Shown here piece by piece: positions 52,735 through 61,416 of a stretch of 64,000 nt of DNA (position 1 is its first letter; each line of letters starts with the position of its first letter). The notes beneath the pieces are model-generated. The model was not told the DNA's origin, did not search any database, and worked only from the letters and a program-made list of their open reading frames with translations. A program made the position numbers and the translations under genes. The DNA lies in contig NZ_JAPWHB010000005.1 in assembly GCF_027214025.1 (NCBI RefSeq), positions 258,575 to 322,574 of the forward strand, written 5' to 3'. The stretch is from Parahoeflea alexandrii. Lineage in GTDB: Bacteria > Pseudomonadota > Alphaproteobacteria > Rhizobiales > Rhizobiaceae.

Positions 52735-53664
52735 TCACAATGGAGGGTGGGACAGCTCGCCGCCGCGGGGTGGTTCGAGAACGGGGCCGACGAGTTCGCG
52801 CCTGCAATCCTCGAACAATTGCTGCACCGTCGGGTGCTTCTGCAGGAAGCCGGCACTGCCGAAATACACGCGGACTTCCGGCAGGTTCGTCAAACGCGTG
52901 CTGCTGATGGTCGGATCTTCCGGACCAACACACCAGGATGGAATGATCGAGAACCCCAGCCCTTCCTCAACACAGCGCTTGACGCTGGAACTGCCCGAGG
53001 CCGAGATCACCGGCTGGACGACCGAACCGTCGCGGCCGAGAAAATCGACGGCCAGGTTTCTCAGCGTCTGTCCGGGCTCGTAGGTGATGAAGGGACGCCC
53101 CTTTGCCCAGGACGGGATGTCGAGCAGCGCAGGCGCCTTGCCCCAGGCGCGGGGGTAGACCAGGCTCAGCCGGTAGCTGCCCAGAAGCCGCTGGGGCACG
53201 ACCGGGTCGCCGAAATAGCGCTCTGAAATGCACACGTCGAGACTGCCGTTCTTGACCAGTTCGGCAAGCACGGTGTCGCGCTCGTAAACCGCGAACTCCA
53301 TCTCCGGAAAGCACTCGCGAAATCGCGACAGCACTTTCGGAAACAGGTAGAAGAAGATCGCCTGCGGCATGCCCACCCGCAGCGACGAACGTTGGCTCTC
53401 GATCAGCTTCGACAGTCGCTCCAGCATGATGTCGAGTTCGGGATGCAGCAGATTGTAGAGCGCCCGCCCGCGCGGCGTCAGCGAAATGCGCTTGGCGCCC
53501 TGCTCGCTGTCGATCAGCTTGCCCTTGAGGATCTGCTCAAGCCGGCGCACATGGTTTGCCGCCGATTGGTAGCTCAGGTTCAATTCTCGGGCCGCACCGG
53601 AAAACGAACCGTGCCGGGCCACCTGGTAGAAGGTCTGGATGAGTGTGAGGCTTATCTCTGCCAT
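52735..53664 (-). CDS. LysR-family transcriptional regulator
   Basis: 309-residue LysR-type regulator. The N-terminal HTH spans residues ~5-62 (IQTFYQVARHGSFSGAARELNLSYQSAANHVRRLEQ); the effector domain follows (about 90-295). It lies upstream of the binding-protein gene on the same strand and is divergent from the flavoenzyme operon (151-bp gap). It probably controls both in response to the transported compound. I found no clear T-N11-A operator. Confidence 0.9.
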   Translation of the reverse strand: MAEISLTLIQTFYQVARHGSFSGAARELNLSYQSAANHVRRLEQILKGKLIDSEQGAKRISLTPRGRALYNLLHPELDIMLERLSKLIESQRSSLRVGMPQAIFFYLFPKVLSRFRECFPEMEFAVYERDTVLAELVKNGSLDVCISERYFGDPVVPQRLLGSYRLSLVYPRAWGKAPALLDIPSWAKGRPFITYEPGQTLRNLAVDFLGRDGSVVQPVISASGSSSVKRCVEEGLGFSIIPSWCVGPEDPTISSTRLTNLPEVRVYFGSAGFLQKHPTVQQLFEDCRRELVGPVLEPPRGGELSHPPL

Positions 53665-53815
53665 GGCTGAATTCCCCTTTCTTCGGGCTTAAGGGGTCTG
53701 GACCTTCTCACCGATACAAATTTCGTGAGCGAACAAGGCCGTCATCTTGTATCGACGGCCCGAGCCGGCAGCCGTCAATATTGGCCTACGAAAGCAACAA
53801 TGTCGGTCAAACGCA

Positions 53816-54991
53816 ATGCAAACCCGCACCCCGTCCACTGTCATCGTCGTCGGCTCCGGCATCGTCGGTGCCGCGACGGCATACTTTCTGGCGAAACGTG
53901 GTGTTGCGGTGCAGCTTTTGGATGCCACGGCACCTGCGGCTGAGGCGACGGGTGCAGCCGATGGCGCGGTGTCCGTCGCCAGCAAGCGTCCCGGCCCGAT
54001 GATGCAGGCGGCCCTCGCAGGCGTCGAGCTCTATCGGAACCTGGCAAAAGCCGGGCTGTTCGCCGATGTCTTCAAATCCCGCTCGACCTTCATTGTCGCC
54101 TCCTCGGATGAGGAATGCTCGGTTCTGACGTCCCATGCCGATGCGCTTGCCGGTGCAGGTGTCCGCGTCGAGCGGCTTGGCGCGGCAATGCTGCGCGAGC
54201 GCTTCCCGGCGCTGTCGTCCAACGCGATGATGGCGGTCGAGGTTCACGACGAGGGACACGCTATAGGCTACCAGATTGTCCATCGCCTGTTGACCGCTTC
54301 CGGGACGATTGTTGCAAGGCGTACGCCTGTCGAGGGTCTGGTAAGGGCTTCCGGCGGGTCCCGTGTCGTCGCGGTCGCAACGCCGCAAGGCAATCTCCAG
54401 GCCGATGCGGTCGTGATCGCCGCCGGCAACGGATCGGGAAAGCTGCTTGGGCTCGAGCAGATCCTGACGCCGCGAAAGGGCCAGTTGCTGATAACTGAAC
54501 GGGTGCCTCCATTGAATGCCGCGATGGCCGGGTCGATCATGTCGGGCCGCTATCTGCTGAGCAAAGGCAGCCAGCCGGCGGGCAACGGCAAGCCGGCGCG
54601 GGGACTGGGTCTCGTGATCGATCCGCTGTCGACCGGCCAGTTCCTGATCGGCGGAACACGTGAAGACCACGGCGACCGGCAGACCAATGACATCGACGCA
54701 GTCTCGCGCATCCTCGCCGATGCCGTGGCGCTGGTGCCGGAACTCGCGGCCGTGCGCCTGTTGCGCAGCTTTGCCGGCGTCCGCACTGCCGTCACCGACG
54801 GCTTGCCGCTGGTTGGACGCATACCCGGACTGGAGAACGCCTATGTCGCCACCGGATTCGAGGGCGATGGAATCTGCCTTGGCCCGATCACCGGCAAGGT
54901 GATGTCGGAGCTTGTCTGCGGCGAAAGCCCGTGCATCGACATCGCGCCTTTTAACCCGGCGCGGTTCGACGGACTGGGGGTCGCGGCATGA
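53816..54991 (+). CDS. FAD-dependent amino-acid/opine oxidoreductase, catalytic (DAO-like) subunit
   Basis: 391-residue FAD oxidoreductase of the D-amino-acid-oxidase/glycine-oxidase fold. The dinucleotide motif GSGIVGAATAYFLAKRG is near residue 12; the C-terminal YVATGFEGDGICLGPITGKVMSELVCG is the flavin-domain end typical of this group. With the next two genes it matches the three-subunit plan of opine, nopaline and D-hydroxyproline dehydrogenases, where this is the substrate-oxidising beta subunit. The ATG at 53816 was chosen because it starts 8 residues before the FAD motif; an in-frame ATG at 53747 is possible. Neither has a strong Shine-Dalgarno. Confidence 0.85.
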   Translation: MQTRTPSTVIVVGSGIVGAATAYFLAKRGVAVQLLDATAPAAEATGAADGAVSVASKRPGPMMQAALAGVELYRNLAKAGLFADVFKSRSTFIVASSDEECSVLTSHADALAGAGVRVERLGAAMLRERFPALSSNAMMAVEVHDEGHAIGYQIVHRLLTASGTIVARRTPVEGLVRASGGSRVVAVATPQGNLQADAVVIAAGNGSGKLLGLEQILTPRKGQLLITERVPPLNAAMAGSIMSGRYLLSKGSQPAGNGKPARGLGLVIDPLSTGQFLIGGTREDHGDRQTNDIDAVSRILADAVALVPELAAVRLLRSFAGVRTAVTDGLPLVGRIPGLENAYVATGFEGDGICLGPITGKVMSELVCGESPCIDIAPFNPARFDGLGVAA

Positions 54992-55242
54992 CCGAGGATA
55001 CCTTCCGTTTGATGGGCCGGACCATCTCCTTCAGGGCAGGCGAGAGCATTGCCGCGGCGTTGCAGGCCGTTGGCGTCCTGACCTATGGCCCCGATGCGCT
55101 GGGTAACGAGACACGCTGCTTCTGCGGTATTGGCGCCTGTCAGTGCTGTCTGGTTCGGGTCGACGGGGTCGTTCGCGAAGCCTGCATTACGCTGGCACGA
55201 CCTGGCATGAGTGTCGAGCCGATGGAGCGCCGAAATGCGTGA
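54988..55242 (+). CDS. [2Fe-2S] small subunit of the opine-oxidase-like enzyme
   Basis: 84-residue ferredoxin-like protein. Clustered cysteines C44, C46, C51, C53/C54 and C66 (ETRCFCGIGACQCC) form the [2Fe-2S] site seen in the gamma subunits of opine oxidases and HcnA. It overlaps the preceding flavoprotein gene by ATGA and the next by 8 nt, so the three subunits are made together. Confidence 0.87.
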   Translation: MTEDTFRLMGRTISFRAGESIAAALQAVGVLTYGPDALGNETRCFCGIGACQCCLVRVDGVVREACITLARPGMSVEPMERRNA

Positions 55243-56566
55243 TCCCGACATTCTTGTAATCGGTGGCGGCCCCGCTGGCATGTCAGCCGCACTTGAAGCC
55301 GCAAGATCAGGCCTGGCAGTCGAACTTGTCGAACAGCGCGAAAGCCTTGGTGGCGCGATCTATCGGCAACCGATCGAGGGCGTCCAGGTTATCCCGCAAT
55401 CGGCGGGAGCCCGCGGCCGCTGGGCGGCCCTTTCGCAGGCATTCAGCAAAGCCGCAATCCCGGTCCGTTTCGGATCCGTCTTTTTGGGCGTCGATGGCCA
55501 CGGCTACGTTCTGGTCGAGAACCGGCAGAACGGCCTGGTCGAATGCCTGTCGCCCAGGGCGGTGGTGTTGGCGACCGGCGCCGTCGAGCATGTCCATCCG
55601 CGCCCGGGTTGGCAATTCGCCGGCGTTTCGACGGCCGGTGGATTGCAGGTAATGATGAAGGAAACCGGCACCGCCCCGCGCGGAAGCGTGCTTCTTGCCG
55701 GCAGCGGCCCGCTGTTGATCGCGGTTGCGGCGCAGATGGCGCGCCTGGGAAATCCGCCTCTGGCAATCGTGGAATCCGGCGATCCCTACCGGCGGATCAT
55801 GCCCGGCCTCAGCATGCTCGGTTTTCCGAAGCTGCTGGCCGAGGCGCTTGGCTATCTCAAGGACATTCACCTGCACCGCATTCCATGGCTGCGCGGTTCG
55901 CGGCTGGTACGGATCGAACGGCAAGGGGAACGGTTCTCTGCTGTCGTGCGAGCCGGAGACGGGAGCCAATCGACGTTCGTCTGTGACCGGATTGGCCTGC
56001 ATGACGGCATCAGGCCCAATGACTATGGCCTGCCTCAGGCTTCGTCGGAGGCCGCGGCCGGTCCGGTCATCTTGCGGGCGGGCGATTGTCGCGAGGCGCT
56101 CGGCGCCATTGCCGCCGAAGCCGACGGCCGTCGCGCCGGCCGCCTGGCGATCCAGGGAGTGGCCGCAAGCGCTGCTGATGATATCGGGAAGATCGACCGG
56201 CAACGCCGTGCACAGGCCCTGCTTGCCAGACTTTTTGCGCCCGTTGATGACCGTTCCGCGCTCGACGAGCTTGCTGACGACACGCTGCTGTGCCGCTGCG
56301 AAGGCAAGACGGTTGGCGATCTGCGCAACCTGTGCCAGCGGGTCGACAGCCTGACCGGGCGCGAGGTCAAGCACAATGGCCGGTTTGCCATGGGCGCCTG
56401 CCAGGGCCGGTTTTGCGCCGCCAACACTGCCGCCCTGATGGCCCGGTTCAAACCTGAAGCCCCGGCATCTTCAGCCGCTGACCTGACCGGTCGGCGCTGG
56501 CCGGTTCGACCGGTGTCGATCGGCGCCCTCGTTCGCGCCGCCTCCCGAGACAATGACACACAATGA
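55235..56566 (+). CDS. FAD/NAD-binding subunit with C-terminal BFD-like [2Fe-2S] domain
   Basis: 443-residue pyridine-nucleotide-disulfide-reductase-like alpha subunit of the opine-oxidase/HcnB type. N-terminal FAD motif ILVIGGGPAGMSAALEA, second nucleotide motif SVLLAGSGPLLIAVAAQMARLG near residue 150. The C-terminal BFD-like cluster has C353, C355, C389 and C394. The ATG at 55235 immediately precedes the FAD motif; the frame extends further upstream without need. It probably passes electrons from the catalytic subunit to quinone or another acceptor. Confidence 0.87.
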   Translation: MRDPDILVIGGGPAGMSAALEAARSGLAVELVEQRESLGGAIYRQPIEGVQVIPQSAGARGRWAALSQAFSKAAIPVRFGSVFLGVDGHGYVLVENRQNGLVECLSPRAVVLATGAVEHVHPRPGWQFAGVSTAGGLQVMMKETGTAPRGSVLLAGSGPLLIAVAAQMARLGNPPLAIVESGDPYRRIMPGLSMLGFPKLLAEALGYLKDIHLHRIPWLRGSRLVRIERQGERFSAVVRAGDGSQSTFVCDRIGLHDGIRPNDYGLPQASSEAAAGPVILRAGDCREALGAIAAEADGRRAGRLAIQGVAASAADDIGKIDRQRRAQALLARLFAPVDDRSALDELADDTLLCRCEGKTVGDLRNLCQRVDSLTGREVKHNGRFAMGACQGRFCAANTAALMARFKPEAPASSAADLTGRRWPVRPVSIGALVRAASRDNDTQ

Positions 56567-56578
56567 TGAGGTTTTGAG

Positions 56579-57979
56579 ATGACGCAGACCCAACGAAAAG
56601 CGCTGTCGGACATCTGTTCGATCCCGGTGCGCAATCCTTTCGATGGCAGGATCGTCGGCGAAGTAGGTGAATCCTCGCAAGCCGAAATTGCCGGCGCCAT
56701 TGTGCGGGCCAAGGTCGCGCAATGGGAATTCCGCCGTTCGACGCCGGCGATGCGCCGCCAGCTCCTGAACGCGCTTGCAGCCGAGGTTGCGGCGGACGCC
56801 GAAAACCTGGCGCGCATCATTTCGTCCGAGATGGGCAAGACCATCCGCGAGGCCCGCAACGAAGTCCGCCGTGCCCAGAACACCCTGAAACTCTCCGGCG
56901 ATGCGGCGACCTTCCTCGACGGGGAGGCGCTTCACTGCGCCATTGTCGAAGGCGGCGCCGACCGTCTGGCGACCATTACCTATGAACCGGTCGGCGTCAT
57001 CGGCGCCATCACGCCGTTCAACTATCCGCTCAACCTGCTTTGCCACAAGCTCGGTCCGGCCATTGCGGCCGGCAATGCGGTAGTCGCCAAGCCGTCGCCC
57101 AAGGCACCGCTGGCCGCCAATCGCCTGTGCGAACTGGCGGTGAAGGCCGGGTGGCCGCGCGACCTGTTCCAGGTCGTCCATGGCGGCGCGGAGGCAGCAC
57201 TTTCGCTGGCGCGCGCGCCGATCGACCTCCTGTCGTTCACCGGGGGGCCGGCGGCGGGCCTGGCACTGAAAAACGCCAGCGGTCTCGTGCGTTGCCTGAT
57301 GGAGCTTGGCGGCAACGATCCGCTGTTCGTGCTGCCCGATGCCGATCTAGGCAAGGCCGTGGCGACTACCATCGGCCACCGCTTCGAGATCGCCGGCCAG
57401 AGCTGTGCGGCAGTCAAGAAGCTCTACCTGCACAAGAATATCGAGAAGGTCTTCACCGAGATGCTGCTCGCCGCAGTCGATGAGGTCGAGTTCGGCGATC
57501 CCTCGCTCGACGATACCGACATGGGCACGGTGATCGATCTGCCCGCCGCGCGTCTCGTGGCTGAGCGGGTGAACGCCAGCATTTCCGGCAATGGTGGAAG
57601 GCTGCTGACAGGTGGCACCCATGACGGCACGGTGTTCTCGCCGACCGTGATTGCCGATGTCGCGCCCGACGCGCCGGTCATCGCCGACGAAACCTTCGGG
57701 CCGGTCATCGCCATCCGCAGCTTCACCGATGCGCACGAGGCGATCGCCGAGGTCAATGCCGGCGCCTATGGCCTGCAGGCGGGCGTGTTCACCAACGACC
57801 ACGCATTGATCAAGACGTTCTCGCGCGACCTGATTGTCGGTGGCGTGATGATCAACGAGGGGCCGGATTTCCGGGCCGAACATGTTCCGTTCGGCGGCGT
57901 CAAGCGCTCAGGCCTCGGCCGCGAAGGGGTCCGCATCGCACTGCGCGAAATGTCGGAGACCAAGGTCGTCATCGATTGA
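56579..57979 (+). CDS. Aldehyde dehydrogenase
   Basis: 466-residue NAD(P)-dependent aldehyde dehydrogenase. The catalytic cysteine is C276 (IAGQSCAAVKK) and the general base E242 (MELGGND), 34 residues apart as in the family. The ELGGNDP and AGQSC forms resemble phosphonoacetaldehyde, lactaldehyde and related semialdehyde dehydrogenases. In this operon it probably oxidises a semialdehyde released from the amino-acid substrate, for example aspartate semialdehyde or 2-oxoglutarate semialdehyde. GAGG lies 8 nt before the ATG, 12 nt after the previous stop. Confidence 0.9.
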   Translation: MTQTQRKALSDICSIPVRNPFDGRIVGEVGESSQAEIAGAIVRAKVAQWEFRRSTPAMRRQLLNALAAEVAADAENLARIISSEMGKTIREARNEVRRAQNTLKLSGDAATFLDGEALHCAIVEGGADRLATITYEPVGVIGAITPFNYPLNLLCHKLGPAIAAGNAVVAKPSPKAPLAANRLCELAVKAGWPRDLFQVVHGGAEAALSLARAPIDLLSFTGGPAAGLALKNASGLVRCLMELGGNDPLFVLPDADLGKAVATTIGHRFEIAGQSCAAVKKLYLHKNIEKVFTEMLLAAVDEVEFGDPSLDDTDMGTVIDLPAARLVAERVNASISGNGGRLLTGGTHDGTVFSPTVIADVAPDAPVIADETFGPVIAIRSFTDAHEAIAEVNAGAYGLQAGVFTNDHALIKTFSRDLIVGGVMINEGPDFRAEHVPFGGVKRSGLGREGVRIALREMSETKVVID

Positions 57980-57990
57980 GGAGAAGCAGC

Positions 57991-58734
57991 ATGCGTATTG
58001 GAATCGTTGGTGCGTCCGGCCGCGTCGGAACACAACTGGTCGAGATCATTCTCTCAAGCCCCGGCCTGGAACTTGCCGCGGCCCTTGTCTCGCCAGGCTC
58101 GAAACTGGTCGGCACGGCGGTTGCTGGCGGTAGCGTCGAGTACCGTCCGGCGGATGCCGCCATGCCCAGCCATTGCGACGTCATGATCGATTTCACCACG
58201 CCGGCCGCGAGCCTCGCGCTGCAGAGGGAGATCGGTGAGAAGCGGATTCCGATGGTGATTGGAACGACCGGTTTCACCCGGGAGGAGGACGCTCTCCTGA
58301 CCGAGGCTTGCGCCTATCGGCCGATGCTTGTCAGCGCAAACTTCGCCCACGGCTTCGAGGCCTTCCGCCTGGCCGTCATCGATTTCGCCAAACGCATGCC
58401 CGACGCCGCTGCACGGATCAGCGAAACCTACCATGCGCGCAAGAAGGCGGAACCCTCGGGCACGTCGCGTTTGCTGGCCGGTGCGATCAAGGAGGTCCGC
58501 AGTCGGGCAATCGGGTCTGATGCGCCGCAGCCGCCGATCGACGTCCATCGGCTTGGTGACACCGTCGGTCTGCACGACGTGCATTTCGACATGGGATCCG
58601 CCGAGGCGAGCTTCAATTACCGGGTTCACACGCTGGGCGCCTATGCCGAAGGGGCAATTGCCGCAGCGCTCTGGCTCATCTCCGAGCCGAGGGCTGCGGG
58701 CCGGTACAGCCTTGCCGACAGTCTTGCAGATTGA
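57991..58734 (+). CDS. DapB-like dihydrodipicolinate-reductase family protein
   Basis: 247-residue DapB-family reductase. Rossmann motif IGIVGASGRVG (residues 3-13), DFTTPAAS near 67 and GTTGF at 91-95 are standard. The catalytic segment ETYHARKKAEPSGT aligns with E. coli EAHHRHKVDAPSGT: Y147 replaces the proton-donor H159, while the H160 and K163 equivalents (H148, K151) and PSGT are kept. It probably acts on a related cyclic imine rather than serving as the housekeeping DapB. GAGGAG lies 7 nt before the ATG, 11 nt after the aldehyde dehydrogenase gene. Confidence 0.83.
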   Translation: MRIGIVGASGRVGTQLVEIILSSPGLELAAALVSPGSKLVGTAVAGGSVEYRPADAAMPSHCDVMIDFTTPAASLALQREIGEKRIPMVIGTTGFTREEDALLTEACAYRPMLVSANFAHGFEAFRLAVIDFAKRMPDAAARISETYHARKKAEPSGTSRLLAGAIKEVRSRAIGSDAPQPPIDVHRLGDTVGLHDVHFDMGSAEASFNYRVHTLGAYAEGAIAAALWLISEPRAAGRYSLADSLAD

Positions 58735-58754
58735 TGAGAAAGAGGATGAAGACG

Positions 58755-59672
58755 ATGAACGAACTTACCGAACGCTTCAGGGGTGTTTTCACCGCGCTGG
58801 TCACGCCGTTCAAGGACGGTGCGGTCGACTACGCCGCCTATGACGCGCTGGTCGAGCGGCAGATCGACGCCGGGATTGCAGGTCTCGTTCCGGTCGGCAC
58901 CACCGGCGAGGCCGCGACCCTTTCCGATGAGGAGGCCGACGCGCTGATTGCCCGCACCGTGCGGCTTGCCGCCGGTCGTGCGCTGGTCATGGCGGGTGCC
59001 GGGGCCAACGACACGCTGAAGACGGTCGACAAGGTCAGGCGCGCCGAGAAAGCCGGCGCTGACGCCGTGCTGATCGTCACGCCCTATTACAACAAGCCGA
59101 CGCAAGCCGGCCTGATCGCCCATTACGGCGCGGCGGCCGAAGCGACCTCGCTTCCGATCATGCTCTACTCGGTGCCGGGCCGCTGCGGCGTCGAGATCGC
59201 CCCGGAAACCTGCGCCACCCTGATGGCGGCACACGACAACATCGTCGCCATCAAGGAGGCCGGCGGATCGGCGGCCCGGGTCACCCAGCTGCGCAAGGCC
59301 TGCGGCGACAAGCTGATCATCCATTCCGGCGATGACGGCCTGACGCTGCCCTTCCTCTCGCTCGGCGCCATTGGCGTCACCAGCGTCGTTGCCAATGTGG
59401 CGCCTCGGGAAATGGTGCAACTGGTCGAGGCCTGGCAGAAGGGCGACACGGCTCGCGCGCTTGCCCTGCACGACATGATCGCCGAACTGACTGATGGCAT
59501 GTTCATCGAATCCAATCCGGGACCGGTAAAGGCGGCGCTGGCGCTCAGCAATCTCGCCGGTCCGGAGATGCGCCTGCCGATGGTGCAGGTCTCGGATGCA
59601 AACCGCGAAACGATCGCCGGGATCCTCAACCGCTTCGCCTCAACGGCGGCCGCCTTCCAAGAAATGCGCTAA
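58755..59672 (+). CDS. DapA-family aldolase/lyase (dihydrodipicolinate-synthase-like)
   Basis: 305-residue TIM-barrel Schiff-base aldolase. The full dihydrodipicolinate-synthase catalytic set is present: T49-T50 (GTTGE), Y111-Y112 (YYNKP), Y138 and R143 (LYSVPGRCG) and the Schiff-base K167 (AIKEAGG). Arg in this position binds the carboxylate of aspartate semialdehyde in DapA, so aldol chemistry with pyruvate is plausible in either direction. Hydroxyproline-pathway HypD deaminases belong to the same superfamily and are an alternative. The start at 58755 has AGAGGA 8 nt upstream; ATG at 58746 is possible. Confidence 0.85.
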   Translation: MNELTERFRGVFTALVTPFKDGAVDYAAYDALVERQIDAGIAGLVPVGTTGEAATLSDEEADALIARTVRLAAGRALVMAGAGANDTLKTVDKVRRAEKAGADAVLIVTPYYNKPTQAGLIAHYGAAAEATSLPIMLYSVPGRCGVEIAPETCATLMAAHDNIVAIKEAGGSAARVTQLRKACGDKLIIHSGDDGLTLPFLSLGAIGVTSVVANVAPREMVQLVEAWQKGDTARALALHDMIAELTDGMFIESNPGPVKAALALSNLAGPEMRLPMVQVSDANRETIAGILNRFASTAAAFQEMR

Positions 59673-59724
59673 GCAGGCCCGGTAGCTTTACATTGTTCTC
59701 GGCCATTGGACATAGGACACTTCA

Positions 59725-59754
59725 GTGCCGGAAGCCTCATCGGCTGTCCGGCAC
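59725..59754 (+). other. Stem-loop between the DapA-like gene and the transporter genes
   Basis: GTGCCGG (59725-59731) pairs with CCGGCAC (59748-59754), and AGCC (59733-59736) with GGCT (59742-59745) inside it. No T-run follows. It may limit readthrough or set an mRNA processing point between the enzyme genes and the ABC genes. Confidence 0.5.
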
Positions 59755-59779
59755 GACAGGAAAGATCGGGGGAAGCAGA

Positions 59780-59854
59780 ATGATTTCCAGAACCAGGAGC
59801 GGCCGGCCAGGACGGACCGGTAGCGGCGCTGCTTCAGGGAGGCGCGCGCAATGA
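59780..59854 (+). CDS. Possible 24-residue leader ORF coupled to the permease gene
   Basis: A short frame with a strong GGGGGAAG ribosome site 6 nt before its ATG encodes a basic peptide starting MISRTRSGRPGR. Its TGA overlaps the permease ATG (ATGA). It may couple translation to the permease, or be a remnant of a longer gene that once stood here, since a binding-protein gene would normally precede the permease. No homology recognised. Confidence 0.4.
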   Translation: MISRTRSGRPGRTGSGAASGRRAQ

Positions 59855-60516
59855 CCTACACTTGGGATTTCCACTCTGTCTGGCAATATTACGATCTTTT
59901 CCTCTGGGGGCTCTGGATCAGTGTCGTCTACACATTCGGCTCGATCTTCTTCGGAATAGTGATCGGACTGGCCACCTGTGCAGCCCGGCTTTCAAGCTGG
60001 AAAGTGCTCAACGCGATCGCTCGCGTCTACCAGGAAATCTTCCGCTGCACGCCGCTGCTGGTCCAGCTGCTGTGGTTCTATTATGCCTTCCCGCTGCTGG
60101 TCGGCGGCTCAATCGACAATCGCGTCGCCGCCCTGCTGACCCTTTCGCTTTATGTCGGCGCCTTCTATGCCGAGATATTTCGGGGCGGGATCGTGTCTAT
60201 CGACAGGGGCCAGCACGAGGCGGCTTCTGCGATCGGCATGAGCCCCGCGCAATCGATGCGGCGGATCATCCTGCCGCAGGCACTGAAGCGGGTGCTGCCG
60301 TCTTTCATCAACCAGTCGGTGATCCAGTTCAAGAATACCTCGCTGGTCTCCGTCATCTCGGTTGCCGATCTCGCCTACATGGCGGCGGTGGTGAACGGCC
60401 AGACCTACCGGCCTCTTGAATCCTACACGCTGATGGCGGGGCTCTACATCGCCATGTTGCTGCCGCTGACGCAGGCGGCCGACTGGATCGAGCGGCGTCT
60501 CAGGGTGAGCGACTAG
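59851..60516 (+). CDS. Polar-amino-acid-type ABC transporter permease
   Basis: 221-residue permease of the HisM/GlnP family with about five helices. YQEIFRCTPLLVQLLWFYYAFPLL near residue 53 and the EAA loop EAASAIGMSPAQSMRRIILPQALKR (about 125-150) are diagnostic. Only one permease gene is present, so it probably works as a homodimer. It is 178 nt after the DapA-like gene and 115 nt before the ATPase gene. Confidence 0.92.
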   Translation: MTYTWDFHSVWQYYDLFLWGLWISVVYTFGSIFFGIVIGLATCAARLSSWKVLNAIARVYQEIFRCTPLLVQLLWFYYAFPLLVGGSIDNRVAALLTLSLYVGAFYAEIFRGGIVSIDRGQHEAASAIGMSPAQSMRRIILPQALKRVLPSFINQSVIQFKNTSLVSVISVADLAYMAAVVNGQTYRPLESYTLMAGLYIAMLLPLTQAADWIERRLRVSD

Positions 60517-60631
60517 AGCATCCAGCGTTCGGGCGGAACCGCCCGACACAGACAGGATGCTCCAGATTCAAAATGTCAGAGCGGCCCTTGCGCGACCAGC
60601 TGGACGTGCAGCGCTCTGGAGGAACGGATGG

Positions 60632-61411
60632 ATGAACATGACAACCAATTCGAACGCCGTCGCGCCCGTTATCGAAGCCATAGGACTGCAGAAGAGTTAC
60701 GGACCGCTCGAGGTTCTGAAGGGGCTCGACCTCAGCCTCGAGCGCGGCGAGGTGGTGGCGTTGATCGGCCCGTCCGGCTCGGGCAAATCGACGTTCATCC
60801 GCTGCCTCAACATGATGGAGATCCCGACCGGCGGGATCATCCGTTTCCGCCAGAAGCGGGTTGGCGATCGCTTTCGCGACAAGGGCGAGGACATCGGCAT
60901 CGGCACGCTCCGCCGTCACGTCGGCATGGTGTTCCAGCACTTCAATCTGTTCCCGCACAAGACTGTCCTTGAGAATGTCACCGAAGGTCCGATCGTCGTC
61001 TGCAAACGTCCGAAAGCGGAAGCACGAGACCTGGCAATGGACCTGCTGATCCAGGTCGGCCTCGGAGACAAGCACGCGGCCTATCCCGCCCATTTGTCCG
61101 GCGGGCAGAAGCAGCGTGTCGCCATAGCCCGGGCATTGGCCATGGAACCCGAGGTCCTGTTGCTCGACGAAGTCACCAGCGCGCTCGATCCGGAACTGGT
61201 AGGCGAAGTGCTGGCCGTCATCCGCGGACTGGCCGACAAGGGCATGACCATGGCGATCGTCACCCACGAAATGGCGTTTGCCGCCGACGTCGCCAGCCGC
61301 GTCCTCTTCCTGGATCAGGGCGTGATCGCCGAGTCCGGCTCGGCCGAGGATGTGATCCTCAACCCGCAGAACCCCAGGCTTCAGGGCTTCGTTGCGCGGT
61401 TCAGGGGGTAA
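60632..61411 (+). CDS. Polar-amino-acid-type ABC transporter ATPase
   Basis: 259-residue ATPase of the GlnQ/HisP group. Walker A GPSGSGKS near residue 49, Q-loop VFQHFNLFPHKTVLENV, signature LSGGQKQRVAIARAL, Walker B VLLLDEVTSALDPELVGEV, switch IVTHEMAFA. The ATG at 60632 has GGAGG 9 nt upstream; the longer frame starting at 60557 lacks a ribosome site. It works with the preceding permease and most likely with the binding protein encoded at 51749-52573. Confidence 0.93.
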   Translation: MNMTTNSNAVAPVIEAIGLQKSYGPLEVLKGLDLSLERGEVVALIGPSGSGKSTFIRCLNMMEIPTGGIIRFRQKRVGDRFRDKGEDIGIGTLRRHVGMVFQHFNLFPHKTVLENVTEGPIVVCKRPKAEARDLAMDLLIQVGLGDKHAAYPAHLSGGQKQRVAIARALAMEPEVLLLDEVTSALDPELVGEVLAVIRGLADKGMTMAIVTHEMAFAADVASRVLFLDQGVIAESGSAEDVILNPQNPRLQGFVARFRG

Positions 61412-61416
61412 GCGGC

